This document shows positions 9,601-17,402 of a DNA stretch of 64,000 bases, in pieces. Where the stretch lies: the NCBI RefSeq assembly GCF_002982115.1, contig NZ_CP019980.1:4472001-4536000 (forward strand), read 5' to 3'. The notes under the pieces were generated by a model. That model was not told the DNA's origin. It did no database searches and saw nothing but the letters and a program-made list of their open reading frames with translations. The first letter of the stretch is position 1. Each line of letters opens with the position of its first letter. The stretch is from Lysinibacillus sphaericus. GTDB lineage: Bacteria; Bacillota; Bacilli; Bacillales_A; Planococcaceae. Position numbers and translations under genes: made by a program.

Positions 9601-10925
9601 AACTCACGTACGTTTCCGATAATATCAACACGCGGTAATTTTGTATTTGTTTCAATTTTTGTACCACTTTGCGACACAACAAGTCGTGATACAGTGCTAT
9701 TGTAAAACTCAATGCTCTTTTCGACATTTTTCATTGTCACTTTGTCTTTTGACCAGTTTTCAAAAGGCTTGTTTTTATCTGGATTTTGATTGGAGTCGGT
9801 CCAGTTTTGAAGATCGCCTGATGGGTTGCTATTAGAGCTTTCATCTTCTGGCTTATCTGGATTTGACCAGTTAATAAATGAAAAATTATTGCTTGCTACA
9901 CGGCCAATTGCTAATGGCTTATAGTAGGATACATCTAAATGTAAAGGTGGACGAACTGTTTCATTTACTAACATTGTGCCGGTTAGCGTAACATTATCGA
10001 ACGCAATATAGTTCCCATTGACAACGATTGTGCCACCAAACGATTTATAGTCACCGTCAAACTGTAACTTTCGAGAGCTCGTCCCGCTTGCATTCAACGT
10101 TAACTTTGCAACTGAATAAATAGATTTCCCTGAAATATCTCCCTCAATAAATGCACCCTTTAATACATCTGCATTGTATTCATTGAAAATATGTGAAAGG
10201 TTTTCAGGTACTGAATAAGGTTCAGAATTTATGTAAACAGTATCATCTTCAACACCAGTAATCTTATAAGTTGATACATTCCCCTTTTTCTCTTGTGAAC
10301 GAACAATAAAAGAGGCAATTTGACCTCGAGTTACTGCATTGAACGGAGAAAATGTGACAGGTGTTGTTCCTTCTGTAATCTTTAAATCTACTAATGTTTG
10401 AATATAGTAAGCATTGCTTGATTGGCTATTAATATCTTGGAAGCTATGATTAAAATTCGATGCTACCTCGAATTTAAAGCCAAGCACTAAAATTTTGGCT
10501 AGTTGCCCGCGTGTAATCACTTCATTTGGCATAAATGAGCCATTTGCATAACCAGACATAATGCCTGCATTTTGCAACGCTGCTACATATTTATAATATT
10601 CATTGCTCTTTGGTACGTCTCTAAAATAGGGATCTTCTACATTTTTTAAATCTAACTTTAAAACTGTAGCGAGCATTTTTGCTGCTTGACCACGTGTTAC
10701 ATTTTGATTTGGTCGGAATGTTTTATCTGCAAATCCACTAATTGCACCTTGAGCGTATAATTTTAAAATATTGTCATAGTGACTTGAATATTGGTTAATA
10801 TCTACAAATGGTGAAGTAGCTGCTGCTACTTTTTGTGGTGGTGGTACAACAACAGCAATCCCGCTAGTAGCAAAAACAGTTGCGATCAGTGCTTTGTTCA
10901 CTTTTTGGATTTTTGTTTTATCCAT
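6678..10925 (-). CDS. Large SLH-anchored surface protein with repeated beta-sandwich modules
   Basis: A 1415-residue exported protein. A signal peptide ends near VAAATS (about residue 37). Three SLH domains follow at roughly 40-90, 100-150 and 160-215 (each ending in the TRGQ motif); in this group SLH domains bind pyruvylated secondary cell-wall polymer. Next is a beta-rich low-complexity region with Asn/Asp/Ser linkers, then four or five modules of about 130-150 residues with a recurring G-x-Y-Y-Y-x-V-R strand (GTYYYIVREKG, GEYFYFVRKK, GTYHYLIMES, GSYYYVLRK, QQYYYAVLNS) and a terminal Y-x-L-Y/F-V-x-x-x-D-x-x-N strand, resembling fibronectin-III or bacterial Ig folds. The ATG at 10925 has AAAGGAAG upstream. 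The function is probably structural or adhesive; this is inference. Confidence 0.85.
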   Translation of the reverse strand: MDKTKIQKVNKALIATVFATSGIAVVVPPPQKVAAATSPFVDINQYSSHYDNILKLYAQGAISGFADKTFRPNQNVTRGQAAKMLATVLKLDLKNVEDPYFRDVPKSNEYYKYVAALQNAGIMSGYANGSFMPNEVITRGQLAKILVLGFKFEVASNFNHSFQDINSQSSNAYYIQTLVDLKITEGTTPVTFSPFNAVTRGQIASFIVRSQEKKGNVSTYKITGVEDDTVYINSEPYSVPENLSHIFNEYNADVLKGAFIEGDISGKSIYSVAKLTLNASGTSSRKLQFDGDYKSFGGTIVVNGNYIAFDNVTLTGTMLVNETVRPPLHLDVSYYKPLAIGRVASNNFSFINWSNPDKPEDESSNSNPSGDLQNWTDSNQNPDKNKPFENWSKDKVTMKNVEKSIEFYNSTVSRLVVSQSGTKIETNTKLPRVDIIGNVREFEIQGNIGTLNLDTETALTIYGDSNIDWINYNSYTDLQLYIDGRVGTLYVDNAYGWVDIGDYTYIDKVILPKDEGPNNIFDDFLNDKDNVGNITDPDGKPIDKDDIDNQKPADKTKPLIDITKLTVLNGSDVQVEFTSDKVGTYYYIVREKGVEVPTKREMVNRISTDNAASGTASAVNGKNTFKISNLGEKKEYVVYVMVVDGAKNASDIKSQSFQMKDSSPPSVKSLMVTPLHGGTRAEFTFTASEPGEYFYFVRKKTTAADPTTADVMANPTGKGKALAGELGIPGLLTGLDPEQEYQLFVVMKDDSGNNSIDPIPKEAIKEFKTGALDNLPPYIVGGELFLQDEIKNEFYVTVSEELDPIAAEKVENYELTGTGIVNQGLQKPIRPEKVVYNKAQKRLTFIIPSLTGFVNGDNLVVTISPNVKDLASNEFENINNTPVNAVPRNTAEYIHKDGEWPYLTIIGEPAINAAKDQTLVEFNATKAGTYHYLIMESDLNLTRDDRLRLIEAVQLNAKEFNVGGKNIPIIGSGGNKPAQLGKQKVTVPLPNTIPPLDPFKSYSIYMVLRDRSGNVSDIQSKHVIDDRTAPVIDNTSIKILEGDRKATFKFMSDEDGSYYYVLRKVGDPTPGPTTPEEVMAKGITSSMRKDTNEISLTLEPHQEYELYVAVKDRYNNVTMVQKGTESKVYTFDEKQNKLITLTPGSNGTGVMKYTFFADGTPPKVEDPIYKRIDGKTFEVTFSEAVDTGFDFKLVQPGTTTPITPTYTHSWKDVTGTNDWESRKLIIKFNTEVKESFDISVNAAAKDKGGWTFSKDRAEYKYPTKENTITSATLLPDTQFPSNLNISKKVEVVANLNADITWDQQYYYAVLNSGYNLTPDNVMDVITKADSNNFTYIPGGAIVSYGKGKITAPSDASSAKTFTAIQTGSDPNSTNVFQKDQRIYLFTKDKYGNIVYAKASTDPAALDYVLIQPRTQ

Positions 10926-11054
10926 CTCACTCTTCCTTTCACATCTAATTGATACGCACAAACTTCATTTTCATCATACCCTTTATATCGACAGGTAGAT
11001 AGCGAACCTTCATAGTATTTCTAAAATAATGGAAGAAAGTCTTGCCCAAATTAA

Positions 11055-11087
11055 AAAGCCAAGAAGCATCGGTGCTCTCTTGGCTTT
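11055..11087 (-). terminator. Terminator-like hairpin in the gap upstream of the SLH gene
   Basis: AAAGCCAAGA and TCTTGGCTTT form a ten-pair stem that continues into a GCA/TGC inner helix. On the minus strand it is followed by TTTTTAATTT. It lies about 130 bp upstream of the SLH start, so it could end an unseen upstream transcript or act as a leader attenuator. The rest of the gap 10926-11635 shows no convincing gene; a 79-codon plus-strand open frame over the hairpin has no ribosome site and is rejected. Confidence 0.5.
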
Positions 11088-11635
11088 AACAAAATATAGG
11101 CATACATCATATCATACTTGTTTTGTCATAAGGGAAAGGGGGATAACCTTAAGTCCTGTCAAGTTTGATCAAGAGATGTGTCCCGAATTTACATATCAAT
11201 TTCATAATAAGCGTGTGTCACACAAGGATGACTTATACTTAAGCTTACCCAACTATTCGTCACATTAATCAAGTACCCTAAAATAAAAAATGTAAACATC
11301 ATTTTTATGAAAATTCTATCAGTGATTTACTCACCGGTATCAGCATTTCTACCAGCCTTCACTCCCTTCGCACGTCCTCCACCATCTAAATTCTAAATTT
11401 TTTTACTTTTATTGTTATTCTGACATATAATTTTCTGATAAATTAATTTATAATGAAAATTAACATAGTCAATCTAATCGTTCATCTGTTATAATACTGA
11501 TTAAAATAATTAAAATCTGTATTAATACAGAATGGTATAAAGCTTGCTTTTCACACTATGGGGATAATGAGAAAAGCGCTACCAATGCATGTTAAACGAC
11601 TGCATTGTAGCCTACACAAAAAGGGGTTGGAAGAT

Positions 11636-12820
11636 TTGGGTATTTTAAAGGGGTTAAAAATTCTCGATTTTTCTGCATTACTACCAGGGCCAATGGCGAC
11701 AATGATTTTTGCTGACCTAGGTGCGGAGGTTATTCATGTAGAATCCTCCAAACGCGTTGACTTAACGCGTATTATGCCTCCCTATGATGAAGATCATGAG
11801 GCATATATTCATCAACACTTGAATCGTTCTAAAAAGTCTCTTACATTAAATTTGAAAGCGCCTGAGGCTATAGATATTGTAAAGACACTCGTACAAGAAT
11901 ATGACGTTATCATTGAAGGTTTTCGACCAGGGGTTATGCAAAGACTTGGTATCGGCTATGAAACGTTAAAAGAAGTGAATCCAAAATTGATTTATTGTGC
12001 GATTACAGGCTATGGTCAAACTGGTCCGTATAGCAACCGACCTGGGCATGATAATAATTATTTGGCACTAGCAGGGGTGCTCGATTACTCTCGTCATAAA
12101 GACAAAAAGCCCGTTTCTATGGGGATTCAGCTAGCAGATATTGCTGGCGGTACGATGCATGCTGCCATCGGGGTACTTGCTGCTGCACTGCACCGTGAAA
12201 AAACTGGAGAAGGTCAGTTTGTGGATATTAGTATGACCGATGCGGTATTTTCTCTTAACGCAATGTATGGCTCTGCCTATATCGGCGGCGGTCGTGTACC
12301 GCAACCCGAACAAGAAATTTTAAATGGCGGTAGCTACTATGATTTTTATAAAACAAAGGATGGTCGATTTTTCTCCGTGGGCAGTCTTGAGCCACAGTTT
12401 CGTAGGTTGCTCTGTGAAGCACTAGATATTCCTGAACTAATCGATAATACGTTTAATGATTCGTACTATACACAAATTCGCTTTAAAGAGGCTGTGCATG
12501 ATGCCTTTTTATCGAAAACCTACAACGAATGGCTTGAAGTCTTTAATGAAGATTTTGAAGGTTGTGTCGAGCCAGTGTTAACTTTTCCAGAAGCATGCGA
12601 GCATCCACAGTTACAAGCTCGTGGCATGATTGTGGAGATTCCGAAAAACGATGGTACGACGCAAAAACAAATTGCATCTGCTTTTAAATTTGATGGCGTC
12701 AATCCAGCGTACAAGCATGTTGGCGCAAAGCTTGGTGAACATAACGAAGAAGTACTGACATCACTTGGCTATAGTGCTGAACAAATCAACGCACTTCAAG
12801 AAAAAGGGGTTTTAGAGTAA
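11636..12820 (+). CDS. CaiB/BaiF family (class III) CoA-transferase
   Basis: A 394-residue protein of the class III CoA-transferase family, which moves CoA between carboxylic acids (formyl-, carnitinyl- or succinyl-CoA type reactions) in the cytosol. Family marks are the start GLKILDFSALLPGP, the FADLGAEVIHVES strand, KSLTLNLK, DVIIEGFRPGVM, and QLADIAGG, whose Asp is the likely acyl-anhydride nucleophile. The length matches the family. The TTG at 11636 is preferred because AAAGGGG lies nine bases upstream and it gives the usual N-terminus; the upstream ATG at 11558 in the same frame lacks a good ribosome site. The substrate is unknown and there is no acyl-CoA partner gene nearby. Confidence 0.85.
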   Translation: MGILKGLKILDFSALLPGPMATMIFADLGAEVIHVESSKRVDLTRIMPPYDEDHEAYIHQHLNRSKKSLTLNLKAPEAIDIVKTLVQEYDVIIEGFRPGVMQRLGIGYETLKEVNPKLIYCAITGYGQTGPYSNRPGHDNNYLALAGVLDYSRHKDKKPVSMGIQLADIAGGTMHAAIGVLAAALHREKTGEGQFVDISMTDAVFSLNAMYGSAYIGGGRVPQPEQEILNGGSYYDFYKTKDGRFFSVGSLEPQFRRLLCEALDIPELIDNTFNDSYYTQIRFKEAVHDAFLSKTYNEWLEVFNEDFEGCVEPVLTFPEACEHPQLQARGMIVEIPKNDGTTQKQIASAFKFDGVNPAYKHVGAKLGEHNEEVLTSLGYSAEQINALQEKGVLE

Positions 12821-12823
12821 GTA

Positions 12824-12834
12824 GTGTCAGGCAC
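12824..12834. repeat. Single GTGTCAGGCAC motif, relic of a dispersed mini-element
   Basis: This 11-bp motif and the following AAACAATTT match the right half of the composite element at 50234-50287. It lies directly after the CoA-transferase stop codon. A related half-copy (GTGCCTGGCA) lies at 36193-36202 downstream of tatC. Confidence 0.6.
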
Positions 12835-12854
12835 GCAAACAATTTAAAAAATTA

Positions 12855-12904
12855 AAAAGAGTGTCCAAGTAAGTCATTGTTTGACTTCAGTGGACACTCT
12901 TTTG
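12855..12904. terminator. Bidirectional terminator between convergent genes
   Basis: AAAAGAGTGTCC and GGACACTCTTTT form a perfect twelve-pair stem with A and T runs on either side, so it can serve both the CoA-transferase and the minus-strand gene ending at 12909. Confidence 0.85.
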
Positions 12905-12908
12905 TCTA

Positions 12909-14435
12909 TTACACATACGCACTAATAAATATCCGTAATTGTTCGAAATGGTCTTCAACAAGTAAATATTTTTTATATACTTCGATTAATTTCTCAAATA
13001 GCTCAAATTGTTCCGTAACAAAAAGAATTTTGAGTATATTAATCATATGCAATGAAGCGCTTTGAGCGACTAAATAATACGAGCTATCAGGTTGACGATA
13101 ATGTTGGCGCCATTCTTCTACAGATAGTCCAATATGTTGTAATGAGTTATTAACATGAAGGGCAATATCTTTTTGCACAGATGCCTCAAGAGCGATTAAT
13201 TGCTCTTTACTGTAGTCTTGCTGTACCAGTACGGCGTTTATTTTTTTATTGGATGCCAGTACATGTTCTTTTAAGAGCAGTAGCCCCTCTTCGTAACGTT
13301 CCATTCTGACATACGTATCTAGCAATACCGCATACAAATTTTCTAAATAATTAAGATGATAATTTTTAATAATGGCCGGTGGTGTTGGCTTTCGATTTGG
13401 CAGTAAATCCTTATATTCTAGCAAAATTTCGATTGCGTAGTTATTAAGCCGTTCATCTTCTAATAAATATTCACCATAATGAAGAACATTGTCATAATCT
13501 CGCTCTTGATGTGCTATATGCAATAAAATATAGGCAATTAAGACCTTTTCTTTCTCTGTTAATGCATACATAGAATAACGCCAATCAGCCTCAAATGAAG
13601 TAATTAAATCTTTAATATGTTGATATTGCCCCTCTGACAAACGATAGTGGGTCACAATTTGATAAAGACGTAACTGTTTTTTGGCTAAACAGGAAGAATT
13701 GCATTTATCCACATAAGTTATACACTTATCCAGATTTTTTCTGTAATTATGCACAAAGTTATTCACATGTGTATAAGTAATTGCTGAAGATTGTTCAAAA
13801 TGTCCCATAATTTCATAGATAAATGTGAATTGTTCTAATGGTTTGTGGATAAGCAGTGAATAAACTTTTTTCATAAACAGCCAATGCCAAAATAAATGTT
13901 CTTCTTTATAAATCATATGCACAAAATAATCATTTTCAAATTTATATAAATATATCGTTTGTAAGTCATCTTCTGGCAACTGTACCTGCCATCGCTTGCC
14001 AAACACAAGCCAGACTAAACGCTCCAAATCCATTGTATGCTGGGCAAAAAGTTGGTCAAAAAAGATTTCCTTCCCTTTTTGAGTGTAAAAAAAGGCATTC
14101 AGTCGGTCATTCACATATTTTGTATCCAGGCCCTGCTTAGTGAAAAAAAGTTGTAACGTCGTAGAAACACGTCCCCAATATTTTCGAGCTGTCGAAAATG
14201 CAATGTTCATCGCCGCTTCTTCATTCACTAAAAATAATTGTGGTGATAAAGCAGAACCTAATATTTTAGGATCAGCTTGTGCTGTGACCTCAGCCTCTGC
14301 CCATTTTGAAAGTAACTTTTCGGCTCCGTTTTCGCCACTTTGTCTATATGTTATGAATAATTGCTCATCACAATCCAACAGCATACAACCAGAGCCCCCC
14401 ATCAATTTCACGCAACAAAGATCTTCCCCTATCAT
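12909..14435 (-). CDS. Uncharacterised 508-residue cytosolic protein
   Basis: I do not recognise this protein. It has no signal peptide or membrane helix, and its composition is rich in aromatic residues, Leu and His. The second half (about 270-500) reads as a chain of amphipathic helices, possibly a TPR-like helical repeat (for example ILLHIAHQERDYDNVLHYGE and YVRMERYEEGLLLLKEHVL). The N-terminal 60 residues (LMGGSGCMLLDCDEQLFITY) look like a beta-rich element. The ATG at 14435 has no clear ribosome site; a GTG eight codons in, following AGGGGAAG, is an alternative. The gene's middle third contains the DnaA-box cluster, whose sites encode V-x-K/N triplets. It stands alone between terminators. 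Confidence 0.7.
   Translation of the reverse strand: MIGEDLCCVKLMGGSGCMLLDCDEQLFITYRQSGENGAEKLLSKWAEAEVTAQADPKILGSALSPQLFLVNEEAAMNIAFSTARKYWGRVSTTLQLFFTKQGLDTKYVNDRLNAFFYTQKGKEIFFDQLFAQHTMDLERLVWLVFGKRWQVQLPEDDLQTIYLYKFENDYFVHMIYKEEHLFWHWLFMKKVYSLLIHKPLEQFTFIYEIMGHFEQSSAITYTHVNNFVHNYRKNLDKCITYVDKCNSSCLAKKQLRLYQIVTHYRLSEGQYQHIKDLITSFEADWRYSMYALTEKEKVLIAYILLHIAHQERDYDNVLHYGEYLLEDERLNNYAIEILLEYKDLLPNRKPTPPAIIKNYHLNYLENLYAVLLDTYVRMERYEEGLLLLKEHVLASNKKINAVLVQQDYSKEQLIALEASVQKDIALHVNNSLQHIGLSVEEWRQHYRQPDSSYYLVAQSASLHMINILKILFVTEQFELFEKLIEVYKKYLLVEDHFEQLRIFISAYV
13705..13923. promoter_or_regulatory. Cluster of DnaA boxes inside a coding sequence
   Basis: Exact TTATNCACA sites lie at 13705 (TTATCCACA), 13747 and 13759 on the plus strand, and at 13768-13776 and 13844-13852 (TGTGGATAA) on the minus strand. 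One-mismatch sites lie at 13718, 13726, 13855 and 13915. Six of these nine fall within 72 bp. TTATCCACA is the canonical binding site of the initiator DnaA. Additional DnaA-box clusters outside the origin are known in Bacillus subtilis and influence initiation, so a titration or regulatory site is plausible. There is no dnaA, dnaN or other origin gene near it, so it is not the main origin. Binding itself is inferred. Confidence 0.65.
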
Positions 14436-14529
14436 GGTATAATTCGTTTTTAAATTATTTTTATTCTTTCTTCAATATAACAAATCCTATCCAAGATATG
14501 CTAATAAGTTATGAATAAGCACAGACAAA

Positions 14530-14567
14530 AGAGCTAAAGTGTTCATCAAGACAAACACTTTAGCTCT
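14530..14567 (-). terminator. Strong hairpin terminator downstream of the HPP gene
   Basis: AGAGCTAAAGTGTT and AACACTTTAGCTCT form a perfect fourteen-pair stem, followed on the minus strand by TTTTGTCTGT. It is 264 bp past the HPP stop codon. Confidence 0.7.
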
Positions 14568-14830
14568 AATTAGCTATATATACTTACAAAGCTCATTACT
14601 TTACATACTAAGGCAAATGAGCGCATCTGACAACTGCTCTTAAGTTGGTAGCCCAGTGCATTGTCTCAGACGGCTCATTGCTGACGCTATTTTATGGCAG
14701 CGTCCATTTATTAAATATTTAAAGTATAAACTGTTTCCAAAATCAGTTTATACTTTACTTCCTAGACAGTAGACGGACAACGAAACAAAATAGTTACACA
14801 TTTTAATAAAAATTTTTCAAAAAAATTTGT
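14568..14830. other. Gap with a second perfect hairpin, no gene seen
   Basis: This stretch is downstream of the HPP gene. At 14721-14756 AAAGTATAAACTG pairs perfectly with CAGTTTATACTTT around a ten-base loop, with only a weak T tail on the minus strand. Between the two hairpins (14568-14720) there is no open frame with a ribosome site. A small RNA or long 3' untranslated region is possible but unsupported. Confidence 0.4.
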
Positions 14831-15385
14831 TTACCAAAATTGTGGGTACTTTCTCGTTTGTCGTAAATTATTAATTAGCAAGCCAAAAATGACAATAATC
14901 ACTGCCCCTATGAATACTGGCATTATTAAATAGCTCCAGCCGTAGCCGCCTAAAATAATGATAATCGGGTTTGCTCCTGCCGGTGGATGTATTACCCCAG
15001 CAAGTGCCATACAGAAAATAGTCAAGCCGACTGCAAGACTAATCGAAATAACGCTCGATCCTAACAATGAATACATCGCCACGCCGATAAAAGCTGAAAT
15101 CATATGCCCACCTATAATATTTCGAGGTTGTGACAGCGGCGCATTCCATACGACAAATACCAGTACACAGCTCCCCCCAAGTGATGCCATTAACCACGGT
15201 GTCCCTGTATAGTTTGTTAAACAAAGTAATACAAAGATACATAGTAAACCACCAGCAGCACCTGTTAACGCATCAGCGAAATTAGTTCTAGAAGGAGCAT
15301 GTCCACCTCCACTCATCTTAGCTAAATATGCTTTTAAACGATGATTTTTTACATCTTTTTCTTGTAAACGTACGAAATCGGCCAT
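14831..15385 (-). CDS. HPP-family integral membrane protein
   Basis: A 184-residue membrane protein with four or five helices. The eponymous motif HPPAGANP (about residue 143) and the early GGHAPSRTNFADA segment place it in the HPP family. Plant and cyanobacterial members have been linked to nitrite transport, but most bacterial members are untested. The ATG at 15385 is taken because AGGATGG is just upstream; the longer frame to 15427 would add a non-homologous 14 residues. It has no operon partner. Confidence 0.8.
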   Translation of the reverse strand: MADFVRLQEKDVKNHRLKAYLAKMSGGGHAPSRTNFADALTGAAGGLLCIFVLLCLTNYTGTPWLMASLGGSCVLVFVVWNAPLSQPRNIIGGHMISAFIGVAMYSLLGSSVISISLAVGLTIFCMALAGVIHPPAGANPIIIILGGYGWSYLIMPVFIGAVIIVIFGLLINNLRQTRKYPQFW

Positions 15386-15526
15386 AGTCACCATCCTAGA
15401 AATCAACTTTATATGAATTGTCATCATCTATACATGTAGAAGCTTTTTCTATTATATCAGCTAAAAATAAGATTTCAATTTCAGAACTTCATATTTTTGA
15501 CAATGCTGAAAAGTTAAAATAGTAAA

Positions 15527-15566
15527 GCACGAGCCCAATGTATGCATACATTTACTAGGCTCGTGC
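15527..15566 (-). terminator. Terminator of the formamidase-family gene
   Basis: GCACGAGCC and GGCTCGTGC form a perfect stem enclosing a second palindrome (AATGTATGCATACATT). T-rich sequence follows on the minus strand. Confidence 0.75.
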
Positions 15567-15619
15567 CGAGGTATTTAAAATATCGTTTTTGTGGTAAGAG
15601 TTTTCATGTTTACTTGTTT

Positions 15620-16981
15620 TTAATCATATTGCTTTTTAATCGGTTTGTATATTCGTGCTTTTTTTAGCACCGTCTTCGGAACTTGGAATGTTGCCGTAAC
15701 GACACCTGGATGGCGGCCGATTTCTATGGAACCCGTAATGGTTGCACGATTCATTACTTCTGGCTCAGTCATTTCAAATAGCTTTGCGGCTCTGCTAATT
15801 GCATTAGTTGTCGCATCATTTAATGTTGTACCTGTACCCACTATCGAAACAGGGAACACTTCTTCCACCTGTTTGACCCCAAATTCCTCCGCAAGTTCGC
15901 GGGCTCTACGTTTTTCTTCTTTTGAAAAAGGCTTTGCTGTGTATGGAAGATCTTCTTCATTTGGTAATAATATCGGGCCTTCAAGTGCTACTTTTTTCAA
16001 TACACTTACCTGTAGTTGTACGATTCCTGCGACATCTGTTGTATGTCCAGCAATTTCACCGTCTCCTTGCATGGCATGCATATCACCAATGTACACGCCA
16101 CCACCTGGTACTTTTACAGGGCAAATAATTGTAGCCCCCTCACGAACACGGCTAATATCCATGTGCCCATCTGTTCGGTGAGTATCTAATTCTGCTTGCG
16201 TAAATGCATATTCATGTGGAGCTCCTATTAAAAATGAGCCAAAATCACCAGCATTATGAGAATCTGGCATCGCCTTTGAAGGCGTTGTCCCTAGCTGACC
16301 TAAAAATGGTCGCATTCTTGCCATAACGCCGATTAAGTCACTTGATGCAAGAGCAACGACAGGGTTTTGCACAGAGTTTTCAGGCGTGCGCATATAATTT
16401 TTTGCATCCAATGCAATACGTCGAGCACCCTCTCGCCCTACGGTTAAACCGATATTACCCTTTTGGTCTAGTGCCATTGTATAACCATTTGTCATTTTAA
16501 ATGGCGCAGTTTCAGTATCACAAGTTGAACAGCGTATTGCATGCGGCCCAATACCATCCACTACAGTAGCTGGATGAAGTTTACCACAGCCGGGACATTT
16601 TACTGATACGAACGGATCACCGATAAAACGGTCAATTATTGCCTCGTCATGCCCAGATGCCGTCGCAAGTGATGTTACCTGTATAGATTTTATTGTGATA
16701 ACAATTGCATCGCCTACTTCGGCACCTTCTACAAAGACCGGCTTTGTTACTTCGTGTCCACCACGAATGGTTGGCGTTAACATCGGCCCCCAACACCCTG
16801 GTGTCGTATTGGCAATAATTGTGCCACCATTTTTGACAGGACCAAGCATTTTTTGCTGTGGATCTAAAATACCGTCTATGAAATCATTCACAAACAATGT
16901 TTCCACAGCTTTAGGCTGCTGAACACTTTCGTCATTTTCTGGTTGATTAGCTTTTTCATGCATTTGTAAATCAGAAATCAT
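15620..16981 (-). CDS. Acetamidase/formamidase family protein with a zinc-ribbon-like insert
   Basis: A 453-residue cytosolic enzyme of the FmdA/AmdA family, which hydrolyses formamide or acetamide to ammonia and the acid. Family motifs include NTTPGCWGPMLTP (about 58-70), the GGHEV strand, GDMHAMQGDGE and GTGTTLNDAT. Residues 129-154 hold a four-cysteine pair CPGC ... CSTC (C129, C132, C151, C154), which looks like a small zinc ribbon inserted before the catalytic core; not every family member has this. The ATG at 16981 follows GGGAGAG at a nine-base spacing. It is a single-gene unit, and the substrate could be another short amide. Confidence 0.82.
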   Translation of the reverse strand: MISDLQMHEKANQPENDESVQQPKAVETLFVNDFIDGILDPQQKMLGPVKNGGTIIANTTPGCWGPMLTPTIRGGHEVTKPVFVEGAEVGDAIVITIKSIQVTSLATASGHDEAIIDRFIGDPFVSVKCPGCGKLHPATVVDGIGPHAIRCSTCDTETAPFKMTNGYTMALDQKGNIGLTVGREGARRIALDAKNYMRTPENSVQNPVVALASSDLIGVMARMRPFLGQLGTTPSKAMPDSHNAGDFGSFLIGAPHEYAFTQAELDTHRTDGHMDISRVREGATIICPVKVPGGGVYIGDMHAMQGDGEIAGHTTDVAGIVQLQVSVLKKVALEGPILLPNEEDLPYTAKPFSKEEKRRARELAEEFGVKQVEEVFPVSIVGTGTTLNDATTNAISRAAKLFEMTEPEVMNRATITGSIEIGRHPGVVTATFQVPKTVLKKARIYKPIKKQYD

Positions 16982-17402
16982 GTTTATTCACTCTCCCAAT
17001 CCAAAAAATTATTTTATGTAGTCTACACAAGGGTAAAAGATAGCTCTCCACTTATACGAGCAGAGAGCCATTATTATTAGTTATTCAAGAACAAATCTAC
17101 TATGTGAGAAGACTTCATTTAAAGCTTATTGCGTTTACTTGATAGCTACGCATCACTGCGTATACCATTCATTTCGACAGCGAGTTCGATAGTTCCTGCA
17201 AATACGAGTAAAACTACACTAAATTTACAATTATCATGTCGAAGTATGAGCGGTGCTGGTTAACAGCGTAGTTGTTACTTGTTGCTCCATTCATCGTGCT
17301 TCGTCTTTGTCTCACTTTCATTTATAATAAGGCTGATAAAGAAGTAATATTTAACAACAAGACCTTTATTTAAACTAAAAATAGAAAGGGTGTAAGCATC
17401 CG
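16982..17402. other. Intergenic region between divergent genes, with a possible gene relic
   Basis: A hairpin (GCTCTC/GAGAGC) lies at 17044-17073. On the minus strand 17214-17321 a 35-codon open frame (MKVRQRRSTMNGATS...) has no ribosome site, and a protein-like hydrophobic stretch (SVVLLVFAGTIELAVE) follows in a shifted frame. This is either a decayed gene or an intergenic repeat; it is not called as a gene. The promoter of the response-regulator gene should lie in 17300-17390, but I see no consensus strong enough to mark. Confidence 0.3.

Noticed and set aside
11029..11268. 79-codon plus-strand frame
   Set aside because: It starts within non-coding sequence, runs through a terminator hairpin, and has no ribosome site or protein-like pattern.
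13705..13923. Main chromosomal origin of replication
   Set aside because: DnaA boxes are present, but there is no dnaA, dnaN, recF, gyrB or rpmH nearby and the cluster is inside a gene, so a secondary DnaA-binding region is the most that can be said.
17214..17321. 35-codon minus-strand frame upstream of the response regulator
   Set aside because: No ribosome site, and the protein-like sequence continues in another frame; more likely a relic or repeat than a gene.
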